Shown: one piece after another, positions 11,640 through 23,654 of the stretch
Layout of the letters: the number at the start of each line of letters is the position of its first letter
Numbering within the stretch: the stretch's first letter is position 1
Assembly: GCA_028015205.1 (NCBI GenBank)
Contig: CM051514.1
Span: 21,468,150-21,532,149 of the forward strand
DNA length: 64,000 nucleotides
Direction: 5' to 3'
DNA from: Mytilisepta virgata
Lineage: Eukaryota > Mollusca > Bivalvia > Mytilida > Mytilidae
Translations under genes and position numbers: made by a program
The notes under the pieces: model-generated
The model's database searches: none
What the model saw: the letters and a program-made list of their open reading frames with translations, nothing else
What the model was told of the DNA's origin: nothing

Positions 11640-12480
11640 ACATATAAACCAATCCTTTTCGGTAAACAAAATGGCGACTTCCATGGAGAATGGCCTTGTA
11701 TTTTGCAGCTAAATGTGCATTTTTGGTGTGAAAAGACGCTTCTAAACTGAATGAGTTCCTTTCCTTTTATATTTTAACGTTTGCATAGCAAGTTTCAACT
11801 TTATTTGTTAAGAGGTTAGTCAAATATTGAAGTTATTGAAGCCCCCTCCATCCTTTTTGTCAAATATTTATCAATCAGAGCAGAGATGCTATTTTGCAGC
11901 CATCTTGTTGAATATATGCTACACAATCACATAATGCATGATTTTTTTCCATTTCTATGACATTTTTACACTTGCATAGCAAATTTAAGCTTCTTATGCT
12001 GAGAATTTTATTAGATATTGAGCTACAAAATGAACAAATTTTTAACACCTCTATTTTGTTTCTACCTATCAGAGCAGAGCTGCTAGTTTGCAGGTATAAG
12101 GTACATGCACATTGCATAAAAATGCATTACAGTTATTTTTTTCCTTTCATTACATATATCTAGACTTGCAGAGAAAAAATGAGTTTCCTATTTTGGAAAA
12201 TCAGAAACATATATATGTCTCTGGGAAAATGAATGAGATATTGAGCCTTTCTTTGCTTAAATTAATTTTCATTTTTTTTTCATTCTCAAAATAAGTGTGA
12301 ACCGGGGCAATACAGTTAATTTGCAGCACAAAAGTCAATATCGGAATAGTAAACAAATATTACTTTAAAGGTCGTCTGTTCCTTACATGTTTTTGAGCAT
12401 GCTGAGCAAAATTAAGCCTCCTATCTGGCAGAAAAGCATACATATTTTGTTTTATTTGTCTTATACTTCTGTCTCAGTTG
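11640..12480 (+). repeat. Diverged tandem repeat of about 190-230 bp
   Basis: Related segments recur with TTTGCAG landmarks at about 11704, 11891, 12087 and 12320, each followed by T-rich sequence and a segment like CTTGCATAGCAAATTTAAG (near 11781, 11970, 12165 and 12395 in increasingly diverged forms). AGAGCAGAG(A/C)TGCTA occurs at about 11878 and 12071. This looks like an old tandem array of at least four units. The ORFs over it are not preserved between units. Confidence 0.45.
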
Positions 12481-13571
12481 TCAGGGGCAACCTATGAAAT
12501 CCTGTCGGCCAATTGAAGAATGGTTTTGTGTAGTGTAGTATCATGTAGCCGGGTGAACATCGGAAGGTAAGGTGCTATTGATAATTGAATATACAGATGC
12601 CCAGCTGAGAAAAAGATTTTTTATTTGGATAGAAATGCGGTTTTAAAGATGTGATTATGCAATAAAAGTTTTATGACAACTAGATTTTATAATTTTACTA
12701 AGGTATGTCATTTAAGTTGTTTTTTTCAGTAGAGAAATAGTTAGACAAATAAATATATATATTTATTATATTCTGTATATTCCCCTAGCAATAGTTCCAA
12801 ATCAAGATCAGTGTCCCAAGATAAAAAATCTGACATGTTAATAGAGTTCAAATCAAAAAGTAAATAGCAGATTTTGCAACTCGTTCTTTTTATGACATAT
12901 TCGTGTATATTTCTCAAGTTTAATTTTCTCAAATCAGCTTTGGTCATTTTGAAAGTAGACAATGACTCTTTTAGTGTAGCTTGGGTCATAGCCTTTCTAA
13001 ATTTAATAGTAGAAAGGAAACTACAAAAGCTCATTAAATAAACAACTTACAACTTACAATCTGTCAAAAAGTAGAAAGGAAACCACACAAGCTCATCAAA
13101 TGAACAACATACAATCAGGACTAATTTATTTTTTATTATAATTAATAATAAATCATCACAGGAATTAGGAATGCATAGGTAAATGCTCAAACTAAATAAG
13201 GTTTTAATCAAATTAATCATTGTTTCTAGAAGACATTTACTATTCTATTATTATAAAAATGTTAAAACTTTGTAATTTATACGATTTTAACGGCCCTGTA
13301 AGACATATTTGATAGAATTTTTTTATTTTTTTATTTGTTTCTTTGGTTTTTGAACATCGAAAATAATAAACAAAGTTTTTTAAGTTAAAAACAAATGAGA
13401 GAATTTCTGTCATGATGATCGAGACTATAGGAGTTCTAGTTGTTTACGTAACTAACCGGAAATATTTACTTGAAGCGCGCATAATTGTAGTAGTGAGTAA
13501 ATACAAGTCTCACGATACGCGATATTTTAACGAGATACCGCGAGACACGAATCCTTGTTAGTTATACGTCC
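12480..13571. other. AT-rich intergenic stretch with a short direct repeat
   Basis: No gene supported. A direct repeat of about 45 bp, beginning AGTAGAAAGGAAAC, occurs near 13008 and 13072, about 63 bp apart. A 97-codon minus-strand frame at 12741-13034 is not repeated elsewhere in the window and has no recognisable motif. Confidence 0.4.
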
Positions 13572-13875
13572 TTGGCATAGGCAATTGAAGTTTGGTGACA
13601 TTAAATTAGAATTTGACGCAACAGGAATACAATATTTTTTGTATAAGACATGGAACAAATACAAAAAAAAATAGTAGAGCGTATCCCCCAAAATTGTGGA
13701 GTAACCCATAGGATGAAAGAAAATGTCATATAGCAATTTACCATGACCAAATTTCATACGAAAAGGACCACGATAAAACATAGCAAATAATTATCAGGAA
13801 AAATTACAATTAATTGAATAACGTAATATACCAGTGCCATTTCTTAATGTCAATAAAACAAACTTCTATACCAGG
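13572..13875 (-). repeat. Inverted fragment of the palindrome-arm sequence
   Basis: From GCATAGGCAATTGAA at about 13573 to ACAAACTTCTATACCA at 13875 the sequence is the reverse complement of 10170-10465 and of 61105-61390. Read on the plus strand it encodes part of frame A (GDIKLEFDATGIQYF). It stops exactly where the hAT end begins, so it was probably interrupted or truncated by that insertion. Confidence 0.8.
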
Positions 13876-14110
13876 CATGGGGCGAATTACATTGCAATGT
13901 AATGCATTAGATTACAATTACTTTGACAAAACCATGCATTATATTACAATTACCATTATATGAATTTATCAAAATAATGCATTACATTACAATTACTTTT
14001 GCAAAGTAATGCATTAAATTACACATTACATTTGTAAATTTTATTATCAAGTTAAAAGTCACAAAAGCATATTCAGTAACTGTTCCATGCATTGAATATA
14101 AGTATATATG
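13876..14110 (+). mobile_element. hAT transposon 3' terminal and subterminal region
   Basis: The end begins CAGGCATGGGGCGAATTAC, typical of hAT terminal repeats. It is followed by alternating forms of AATGCATTA and ATTACAATTAC over about 160 bp, as expected of hAT subterminal transposase-binding repeats. The transposase C-terminus lies just inside at 14119. Confidence 0.7.
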
Positions 14111-14118
14111 TAAAAAGT

Positions 14119-14905
14119 CTATTCAATATGACTATTGCATTTCAGCATCATTAGGGTTTCAAAAGTGTCATCCTTCATTCGCAGTCTATCAGGCCTGAAT
14201 ACTTTACCGGATATACTGAACAGACGTTCAACCGGTGCTGAGGAGGCCGGTACAGACAAGTACTTCAATGCTAATTTAGAAATCATTGGATATTTAGTGT
14301 CATTGTCTTTCCAAAACTGTAGAGGATTGGCATTAAAGTCATCACATTCTGTTTCCAAATAACTATCAACACAATGAGTAGAGCCCGAAACATGCCTTTT
14401 TTTCTTAGGAGTGCTTTTGGGTAGAAAGCTAAAAAAATCATCGGTTTTTCCCTTTTTAGCAGGTGGGGAAATAATATCATCATCATCATCATCTGATTTC
14501 AAAGACCCAACTGAAGACACTTTCTTTTTCAAACTCGAAATAAGAGCCTCTACATTTTCAGATTTACTCCAGAATAATTTAAATCTGGTATCAAGCATTG
14601 ATGCAGTTTTATAAACCTCATCATCCTCATACTGAGATAACCTTTTCGAAAGTGAGGCCATTAGAGCAGATATACGTTTATTGCTGTAGTCACACTTAAC
14701 AGATTGTAAATGTGTTTTCAGACCTAGTGTCACTGGTATCACCATACTGCCACTGACATTTTTTTCTCTCTGTACAAGAAGAGTTGCATATTCAAAAGGT
14801 TTTCAAATTTTGCAAATTTCAATGAGCACCTTTCTGTCATATGCAGTAATATTTGCACAATCTAATTTATCAAGTTTTTCCTCAGGGATTTCTAAAATCG
14901 AGGGA
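14119..14905 (-). pseudogene. hAT-family transposase, C-terminal fragment
   Basis: A 208-codon frame (14119-14745) continues upstream in the same frame to about 14905 with one in-frame TGA near 14806. Near its C-terminus are FWKDNDTKYP, LALKYLSVPASSAPVERLFS and SGKVFRPDRLRM, the hAT dimerisation region; the Ser-Ala-Pro-Val-Glu-Arg-Leu-Phe-Ser core is intact. A low-complexity acidic run of Asp lies in the middle. The N-terminus with BED finger and catalytic half is missing, replaced at 14902 by a second copy of the element's own 3' end. The element cannot be autonomous as it stands. Confidence 0.85.
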
Positions 14906-15123
14906 ATTACATTGCAGTGTAATGCATAACATTACAATTACTTTGACAAAACCATGCATTATATTACAATTACCGTTAAATGAATTTATCAAAGTAATGC
15001 ATTACATTACAATTACTTTTGCAAAGTAATGCATTGAATTACACATTACATTTTTAAATTTTATTATCAAGTTAAAAGTCACAAAAGCATATTCAGTAAC
15101 TGGTCCATGCATTGAATATAAGT
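14902..15123 (+). repeat. Second, direct copy of the hAT 3' subterminal region
   Basis: About 220 bp here match 13890-14103 in the same orientation, including the AATGCATTA repeats and the GTTCCATGCATTGAATATAAG-like end (TGGTCC here). The terminal CAGGCATGGGGC tip is missing. The transposase fragment is thus flanked by direct rather than inverted copies of one end, suggesting a nested or tandem insertion. Confidence 0.8.
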
Positions 15124-15656
15124 TTAATGCCGAATTGACCCATTGTTGAAGTCTTAAAGTGGTTGGAAAAGATTAATACGTTCAGTTCTATTTGTTTGTT
15201 TTTTCTTTGTTGTCTTGCCATGTTTTTGGGCTTATGATTTTTGAAATTGTCCTCTTCAGCTTGTTGCTTCGGTATTCGTTTACCGATATTTCAATAATGA
15301 GGAAACAAAAAGTGCAGGTCAATATATACTATGTACATCTACTCGTTGTTGGAGGCTTGCTTCAAGGTTATCAGCAATGTTTTGTGCTCCGTGTTGAGCT
15401 TGTGTCGTGTACATTTTCATTTTATTAACAAGATTAGGAAGTACAGATTATGACGAGGCTGTATTGGCTTCTATGACGTGTTGAATATTGTGACGTGAAG
15501 TAATAACACTTGAGGATAAAGTGGATTATACATCTACTACAAAATCAACGAAAATCAATTGAATGATGTTTAATAATGAGATATCATAAATAAAAACAAC
15601 AACATACACATTGAAATCACTTTTAACACAGTCAAGACAGTTTCTTTAAATGTTTA
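15124..15656. other. Noncoding stretch
   Basis: AT-rich sequence with T-rich runs. I see no gene, splice structure or repeat that I can name here. Confidence 0.3.
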
Positions 15657-16259
15657 TCACCATTGTGTATAACTATCAGGGTTACACTCGGAACATTGCA
15701 GAAATCCAAACTGGTTCATGTGGTCGGATCTGTATGGACACGGAACGACGGCACTTAGTTCTGGAACAAAGTCGATCATTACACATGCAGTGTCCTTAAG
15801 TTTGGCGTATTCTTCCGGTCGTAACGTTATTCCCTTCTTGGTTGGTCCGACGTCTGTTTGATTCGGTGGTAGCAAGTGCTGTCTAAGGTCCACACGTATA
15901 CTGTTCGAACCTATTGTGGCGTAGACGTTTCTTCCCAGATGAGATTTGTACTCCTTTTTTTCTGATAGGGCCTGGTCTAGAAATTCGAAACTATCCGCCA
16001 GCATCTTCCATCTTTGCAAAGGGAGACTGATTCCCTTTCTCAGGGGAATACTTTAGTTGTTTTTGATCTCCCATTTGCTGATGTCAATTCTGATTTCATC
16101 TTTCCATTCAGTGGCTTGAACAAATCTACTGTTTCCCAAATCAATGATACAACGTACTGCCATTTCGAATGTCTTTGTTGTAAATGAGATGCAACAGGGT
16201 TTGTCTGTGTTTATATATGCAGAACGATGAATATTGTCATTGGTTAAAATATAACGCAA
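15657..16259 (-). pseudogene. PC4-like (p15 coactivator-type) domain protein, one internal stop
   Basis: Two minus-strand open stretches (16259-16053 and 16052-15657) are in the same frame, separated by one TAA at 16053-16055; 11 further open codons precede the position where the second stretch could start. The frame holds two similar modules. The first has FVQATEWKDEIRIDISKW, then RKGISLPLQRW; the second has VYATIGSNSIRVDLRQH, then KKGITLRPEEYAKL. This beta-strand pattern followed by a (R/K)KGI(S/T)L motif and a helix resembles the PC4 single-stranded-DNA-binding fold. A Cys pair (LQCSEC) lies near the C-terminus. No in-frame ATG is found before the upstream stop, so the 5' end may be spliced or lost. 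It could be a decayed gene copy or a multicopy element. Confidence 0.5.
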
Positions 16260-17800
16260 TGAACTGCAAACGTTTGACTCATAATCCGATTAAGTAATCG
16301 ACATGTCCTTAAGTTATTTACGGTATCATGACCTTATATGTACATATACGTCTGTTGTTGGAGTTTGGGTATATTTTTGGAGTTTGGGGAATTCCCTTTT
16401 GACCGCCATCTTGCCGACTTGTCAACTTACGTTTTTACGGGGACTAAAACTTAATCTTTTCCGGCAACTTAATCCGGTCGCCATCTTGCTTGTTTACTTA
16501 CGTTTTTACGGGGACTCACTATACTACTGCAAACCCGTTTTTAATAAATTTGTTATTGTGAATGTTAGCTGTAGATGGTCTTTAAAAAATGCAACAATTT
16601 TGTATAAATGCCTAATACACATCCTCTTTTCTCTGCATTCAAATTAATCATCATTCAATATACCCTTAAATAGCCAAATTCCGATTTCCTTCTGTTAACA
16701 AAAAATATGTAAACTTTATTGTAAAGAAACACTGGGCGCATTGTTGTGCAATATCATAATACAACTTCAAGTAAACCTACAACATAAAGCTATACATAAA
16801 AATGATAAAATGTAAATGGAACTATACCAATATGACTTTTTAGTAATGCTATAGATTGCACAACCTTTACAGCCATGGTCATGTCAATTTGTATGAAACT
16901 TGTATATATACAATTATACACAATTCATTATTAAAATTTCCACTAAAATGTTGTAAGACATGTATTAAACCCAAACATTTAGTGGAGAAAATTACTAGTA
17001 GTATATATTGACCATGCTATCTACCGTTCACTCCAATTGTGCAGTTCTAGCAAGCGGTCACTTTTTTGGTAATCATACTGTATTGGTTTTTATAGTGTTT
17101 TTTTACACCAGAGTGTTAGGATAGCTAAGGGGGATGTTTGGGTACCAATACAACTTGTTTAACCCCACCACTATTCAGTGTCTGTACCAAGTCAGACTAT
17201 CCTGACTCGGCTGTGTTCATGTTTGTGTTTTGTACTGTTATGTAAATTTGTGTCCGGCGTTCTGTCAGTTGCGTTGCTGTAATTGATTGGTATGGCATTT
17301 TTTACCTTTCCTGTTATCCATTTTGTTCTTTGTTAACGCAACTAAGAGAGGTAGGTTATTTTACAACAGCGATGGTTAAAATGTCATAACACAACTGAAA
17401 ATTGCTGAAGTAAATAGTCTCAATTTTCACCATGGACATTCGATAATTAAACGTTTAGGAAAACACCTTTGCATAAAGATATTATTGTTATTTGTCCAAA
17501 AGATCTATACAAAGAGAAAGCAAAGATTGTTAAAAAGTGAGACAATAATAAAGGAATATTTTATCATATTGCATTGTCCCTTAAATTCATATCTTTCCTT
17601 TAACGTTTTGAAGAGAGGTAAAATAAAAAATATTACATTCGGAAGACTGATAGTGTTTTTTGCCAATACATTGAATTTATACATTAGTTAAGTGTGTCTC
17701 AAAAGCTTAGTTCAAGTTCATGTATAAATCAGATTGGATCAATTTTTAAATTGTGCGATTTTTTGCATTTAAAGAGATGCACTTTTTGGTATAAAATAAG
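16260..17800. other. Noncoding stretch with a short tandem duplication
   Basis: A segment with CGCCATCTTGC and ending ACGTTTTTACGGGGACT occurs at about 16400-16445 and again at 16477-16517. Around 17040-17340 the sequence (CACCAGAGTG, TTTAACCCC) resembles a dispersed repeat also represented near 26200-26500. No coding gene is supported. Confidence 0.35.
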
Positions 17801-19490
17801 AACATATTACTTTTGCTCACTGACAAAAATAAGTTACTAATGCAGTGGAAAGGTCCATTCCTATTTGAGAAAAAATAGGTGAGGCAGACTACAGACTTAA
17901 TATGAATGGTAAAGTAACAACTTATCATGCCAATTTGCTGAAGAGGTTTGTCAATAGAAGTCGTGAATCAGTGAGTGATAAAGAAAATACTTTACCAGTG
18001 GTAAATATAGCTGTCATAGATCTTGAAGATGAACTTGATGATGCCAAGGTTGAATTACAAAACTCCAGGTTACCACTTCATTTGGAGGTTTGAGCAGGTA
18101 GATATTAATCCTAAGTTATCCTATGATGTATGCTGTCAGGTAAGACAGTTGATAATGAATTTTCAGATGTTTTTTTTTTCTGATACACCTGGTTGTACTC
18201 ACTTACTTCAGTATGACATTAAACTCTCAACAGAGACACCAATCAGATCGAAACCTTATCTAATTCCCTTCTCAATGAGTGATACAGTTATTGATGAGGT
18301 AAGAAAGATGCTAGACATGAATATCATTGAACCTTCAGAGAGTCTTTTTTCACTACCTATTCTAATTGTGAAGAAAAGGGACAATACAAACAGGTTCTGC
18401 ATATATTTTAGGAGCTTGAACAAGTATACTTTGTTTGACTCAGAACCTACGCCTAAACCTGAAGATATGTTCTCTAAATTAGCTGGACATAAGTATTTTT
18501 CCCGGGTAGACTTATCTAAGGGATATTGGTGTTACCCCTCACAGAATATGTTAAACCCATGAATTCATTCCAAACAGCAATAGGATTATATCAGTTCCGG
18601 AGAATGCCGTTCGATCTGGTGACAGCTTCAGCATCATTTTCCAGATTAATGCGCAAGTTGTTGGGGACCTGCAAAATATGGACAATTTCATTGACGATAT
18701 TATTATATTTACTGTGATGTTTCAGCAGCACTTAGACGTTTTACATGATATTGTTGTGCACCTGCGCCATACAAACCTTACTGCCAAGCCTAGTAAATGA
18801 GCTGTCGCTTATGACAGTCTAGAGTGTGTGTGTCACGTTGTGGGAGATGATAAACTGAAACCACACCCAACTAAGGCAAAAGCTATACAGGAAGCTCCAC
18901 GTCCTTCTAATAAAAAGAAAGTAAGGTTATTTCTTGGACTAGTTGGTTTCTACAGGAAGTTCATTCCGAACTTCTCTGTACTTGGTTACCGCTTACAGAC
19001 TTGACGAAAAACGGTGAGCCAAGTGTAGTTCGATGGGGCAGTGCCCAGGAACATGCATTTCATTCATTGAGAAATGCTCTAGTCAAGTTTCCTATACTGA
19101 AACTTCCTGATATATCTACGACTTTCATACTGGCAACGGATGCCTCCACAGAGGAATAGGTACAGTTTTAATGCAGGATGAAGGTGGTATAAAAATGCCA
19201 GTGGCATATGCTTGTAGGAAACTGAAGGCTAGCGAAGCTGCATACGCTACAGTTGAAAAGTAATGTTTGGCAATTGTATGGGTCATTATCAAGTTTCAAA
19301 GGTATTTGTATGGACGCGAATTCGATCTGGAAACAGACCATCAACACTGACGTATTTAAATTATTTAAATTCCGAAAAGGAAACAAATGCTAGAATCATG
19401 AGAAGGGCGTTGGCATTGCAACCCTACAAGTTTAAGATAATGGCTGTATGTGGAAATTCAAATGTCGGGCTGACTATTTAAGTAGGATTT
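17800..19490 (+). pseudogene. Ty3/gypsy retrotransposon pol remnant, integrase tail followed by RT and RNase H
   Basis: Starting near 17815 the plus strand encodes LLTDKNKLLMQWKGPF, IGEADYRLN and TTYHANLLKRF, the GPY/F C-terminal module of a gypsy integrase. It is followed by RT with ETPIRSKPYLIPFS, ILIVKKRDNTNRFCIYF, FSRVDLSKGYW, NSFQTAIGLYQFRRMPFDL and the catalytic FIDD at about 18687-18698. RNase H follows with ATDAST near 19134 and VAYACRKLK. Frameshifts and stops occur near 18525, 18720, 18800, 19000 and 19155. Integrase upstream of RT is the gene order of the Gmr1-like group of Ty3/gypsy elements. No 5' LTR, gag or protease was found. Confidence 0.8.
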
Positions 19491-19828
19491 AGTTCAGAAT
19501 TGCTGCTTGTTTATAGTTTTATATTCAGGTGTAACGAAGCCGTGATGTTGTGGGCAGGTTTATCCATATTTTAGTGTGACCTGATTTGTTCTTGTGGAGC
19601 AAAAAATCCTTGCGTTCCAAGTTGTTGGTATTTTGTGAATTATACCAAATTTATCTTCAGGTAATGTATAGTTCAGTTTGCTTTCTCAAGTCGGTTTGGT
19701 TGAACTATCTTGTATGAGGATCGGGTACTGTCCGGTCAAGTTCCACTGAATGGTAATTGTGTTGGTTTTAGATTGAAGTCAGTGTTTGTATATATTTCAT
19801 TTTATTTTCAAGTACTACGTACTTCTTT

Positions 19829-20950
19829 AAGAGGGGAGGTGTTGTCAAAACCATTTTTTAACTGCATTTTTTCGATTTCAAACTGGTTTATTACTGTGTG
19901 TGTTATTCATCGGTCGGCCTTTAAATGTCCTTTACAATACCTCAATTATCGGACTGTAACAAAAACTTCCTTTTAAATTACATTCTATTGTGACATCAGT
20001 TAACGATTGTCACCAGTAGACTAAAACAAGTCTTTTTGTCTAGAAAGATGTCTGAAAATTTTACCTAGAGTGGACATGACACTGGCTTTCTATTGTAAGT
20101 CACGGTTTTATTTATTTAATTCAATACTATACTGTGCTAAAACTGTCAGGCATCATTCCGCTGAAACCTTTGTGTAACACAATTAAGTTTTGACCGTTTT
20201 CAAAATAAATATTTGTTTAAGAAGTACAAGTTGAAGTTTTGTTATAATTAGTTTGGGTATGTATTTTTGTGCTTTCAAATGCACGGAGTATGGCATAGTT
20301 TGCGCGGTGTAATGAGCGTCGTATGATCGGAGTATTTTCTACAGTTTATAAAGTGGTTTAGCGCACTAGTCTATATTTATGAGTATTTTGTGCAAGCCGC
20401 ATATGCACGCAGTAATAGAATGTTTAAAACATGAGCACGGAGTAGTATATTGAAATTGTATTCATGTTTGTACCGACTTGTGTACGGAGTATAATACATA
20501 TATTTGAATATGTTGAATTGACAAGTAAATTAATTAATTTAAGGTGCTCAAAATATTTTTTACAATAGGCTAGCTATGAGATTATTGTATTTTTATGGCC
20601 CCAGCAGTGGAGTAGTACAGCAGTACAAATGACAGTATTTCGATAGTCCAGTAGTTCAGTAATGACAGTATTTCAGTTGTACAGTAGTGCAGTAATGGCA
20701 GTATTTCAGTAGTCTAGTATTTCAGTTTCCTGTATTTATGTAATCCGTATTTTTGCAGTTAGAGCTGTATGACGTAACTGGCGTATTCGGGAGTGTGTGT
20801 AAGCCTACTACACGTCCGTTGTATGGTCGACGGAGCTTGAATTACAGTAACTGAGTATGCACATCACCTGAATTACAGTAACTATTTTCTATATTGTTGA
20901 ACATTGTTAATTTTTGTATACATTTTATTAAATTTGTTTATTTTTCAGTA
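19829..20950 (+). mobile_element. Polypurine tract and probable 3' LTR of the gypsy remnant
   Basis: AAGAGGGGAGG at 19829-19839 is a polypurine tract, immediately followed by TGTTG at 19840, the expected start of an LTR. The following kilobase is noncoding, contains AATAAA near 20205 and repeats of a CGGAGTA motif (about 20284, 20328, 20441, 20496). It also has a CAGTA-rich minisatellite at about 20600-20735. The right end is not fixed, and there is no second LTR in the window for comparison. Confidence 0.5.
20590..20735 (+). repeat. CAGTA-rich minisatellite inside the probable LTR
   Basis: Units such as AGTAGTACAG, CAGTATTTC and CAGTAATG recur over about 140 bp, with ATGACAGTATTTC or ATGGCAGTATTTC spaced about 44 bp apart (near 20629, 20663 and 20694). 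Confidence 0.55.
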
Positions 20951-23300
20951 TTGGTTATTTTATTCAAATTTCATTCATAGCCATAATTCGTTCGTCCTTG
21001 ATAGTTATATTCAAATAAAAAACATATACATGTAATTCACATGTTGAAGACAAGAAGAAGTTTAATTGAATTTCGGATAGGGTCCAAATTTTAATACAGC
21101 TAAAGCGGCTTTATTGCAGATATTAATGAAATTTGGTAATATGCAGAATAAACTAAACTAAAGTCCATCTAACTATTGACATTTTATGCATTTAACGTTT
21201 ATATTTCTTCCAGAAGGTTGATTTAAAATTCCAAAATAAAGGTCTAATACTGTTAATTTAATGCGGTAAAAGTAAACAAAATGACATAATTTCTCTAAAA
21301 ATCGCCATTTCTAAAAATCTTGTCGCTAGACATTTTCTTATAACAATGAAAGAGTTGTAAGCTCAGAGCTTACAAACACCCCTGGTCAAAACCAGCTTTG
21401 AAAGTTTCAGAATTTAAGATGGCTTTGTTAAAAAAAAAATGAAAAATGTAAGTAGGCATGGTTAAACAGAATTTTGATGGGTAAAACATTGATACTTACT
21501 TTACAATTCATCATGGTCATGCTTCACACCAACTTTGAAAAACGTTGTGGCCAATTGTTGTTGCGAATTTTGCAACCAAAATATTTGTGCCGGAAGGACG
21601 TATGGACAAGCACATCACGATACATGTAAGATACCTGGACAGTAAAATACGTATGAGTAGGCAAATATGGAATAGAAAGTACCAGATTTTAGATAAACAC
21701 CAGGCCCGAGAAGTGAACTATTCAGAATTACGCTCCACCCCGGCCATCAATCCCCCAAACTTTTACATAATTGTTAGAGGTTTCGTTAATTGGATTATAA
21801 ACAGTATCTATCTCATCTTATATGTTGCACACGCCATTCTGTAAGACACATATGATGTTCTCGCGAGTTCTTTAATGTATGCCGTCCTATTCTGTCAATG
21901 AATGATATATGTCAGAAAATGTGCAACAACCTATAATTTTGTGAAAAAATAATAAATAATAGAAAGTCTTTTAGTACACACACCTTCAATATGTGTACAA
22001 TCATTTTGCAAAATAAAAACTTTGAAAAACGCACCAGTTGTCCGGACAAACCATGAATCCCTAAAGAAAAATATTCAATATGTGCATACATGCATTATTA
22101 AACTTTCTACTTTGAAAACTGTAGGAGCAGTTATATCCACCAGAACATCACTAGTTCAACAAAAGGTTATTTGTGGGAAATTTACTAAAATAAAGATCCT
22201 TATTTAGAGTATTAACACCTTCAAAATATGTATTATTGTATACAATCATCCTGCAAAGACAAAATCTGTCACGGTACACAGACATGATAGATTCTCCCGC
22301 CTCTAGCTTTCTATATACTTACCGGTGCCAAATTGAATTTATAAAAGGTTGTAACACACAAATGACAAACTGAAAATGTCAAATGTCATCCCAACGTGTT
22401 TAGTCGTCCAAAACAACATGTTCGAATTTCAAATCAGTGCTCGAGATCAAAATATTGGAAAACCGGTTAATGATATAATGATGAATTAATAAGCGCAAAC
22501 ATCAAAAACCAAAGCAATTAAAACAAACAGGTATCCAAATTCAGGTAATGGTTACCTCTGCATCAAAAGTAAGAGCCTTAGATGATGTTTCAAAAAGTGT
22601 ACGTACAATTTATGGCTTATCATGCTAATGATGACAATAGCTCACGTCAGAATTTTGGTCCAGGTGAGCTAAAGTGTAAACGGCCACGAACAAATAATTC
22701 CAAAATTACCAACAAAAAGTGAGCCTGACATGTTTTATTTCCCTTCAAATTCTTTAAGTGAAAACTAACATTCATTTCTGTTTGCTAAACTATAGTGAAA
22801 GTAAAAACTAGGCACTACATAAGAATATTAAGACCGGTTGGAAGATTTTGAAGCAATTTGCTCATGTTACTACTTACAACATGTACAATATAATTGTCAA
22901 ATTGTGATTTTTTTTATTTTTCAGTATCATCAACAGCATTGACCAGTGATAGGCTTGATAATATTGTAGAATCCTTGGAACTTTTCTCGCTTTGAAGGCA
23001 GTAGGGTGACATTTTTTATAATAATTTTCCCCTCACTGGTTTGTGCCCATAATATCTAATTATAGTACTTAAAAAATGAAATAAATTATAATGAAAATAA
23101 TGCAAACATAATTACTAGGATATCTAGATTGATGTTGAGATTCAGACTAACTGATGATGTTATTACTGTTTGTGATTCATGACAGTTGCTTGGCCAGCTT
23201 GCATTCACATTGGATAGTTTTCCTCTTCATGTACACTTTGGTGTAATTTTCTGTAATTTTCTTTAATTTTCTGACAGGTATGAAAAAACCGTTTGCCAAA
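20950..23300. other. Noncoding AT-rich stretch with old dispersed repeats
   Basis: The part at 21335-21545 (GAGTTGTAAGCTCAGAG, then CATCATGGTCATGC) is a diverged relative of 23655-24010 in the same orientation. No gene is supported; the 99-codon frame at 21545 has no motif and lies within this repeat context. Confidence 0.4.
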
Positions 23301-23309
23301 TGAAAATGG

Positions 23310-23600
23310 ACCTATTCATTGATGTTACCCCATCCTCATACCGGATTTGACATGGGCAGCATAGCGGGTGTCCTGAAGGAAGCAAATACTGCTTACTCTT
23401 CCGGAGCACCTGAGTCTACCCCCGGATTTTTTAATGGGGTCCATTTTGTTCATATGATTTTAGTTTTTAATTGTAATGCATGTACTGTTTTGGTCTTGTC
23501 TTCGTTTTCTCCTTTGTTTGTCAGTTGTTTTGATTTTTCCCTCCTTCGAATACCCCATTGGTATTTCTTGACTTTACTTATAAATTTAATCTTTTATAAC
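23310..23600 (+). mobile_element. 3'-end fragment of a Penelope-like-element-associated repeat
   Basis: Contains ACTGCTTACTCTTCCGGAGC and a short frame reading TAYSSGAPESTPGFF, closely similar to the sequence directly following the Penelope-like RT at 41040-41120 (TAYRSGAPGSTPGFY). An inverted relative lies at 45300-45550. The RT itself is absent here, so this is a truncated copy or a separate short element sharing the 3' end. Confidence 0.65.
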
Positions 23601-23654
23601 TAATTGTATTTTTTTGGAAATTGTTTGTATGAAATTAATTGAATTTGAAAAAAA

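Noticed and set aside
13880..14040. CRISPR-like spaced repeats (ATTACAATTAC)
   Set aside because: Irregular spacing and hAT end context; eukaryotic sequence.
14135..14614. Plus-strand and alternative minus-strand frames over the hAT fragment
   Set aside because: Shadows of the 208-codon transposase frame, which has recognisable hAT motifs.
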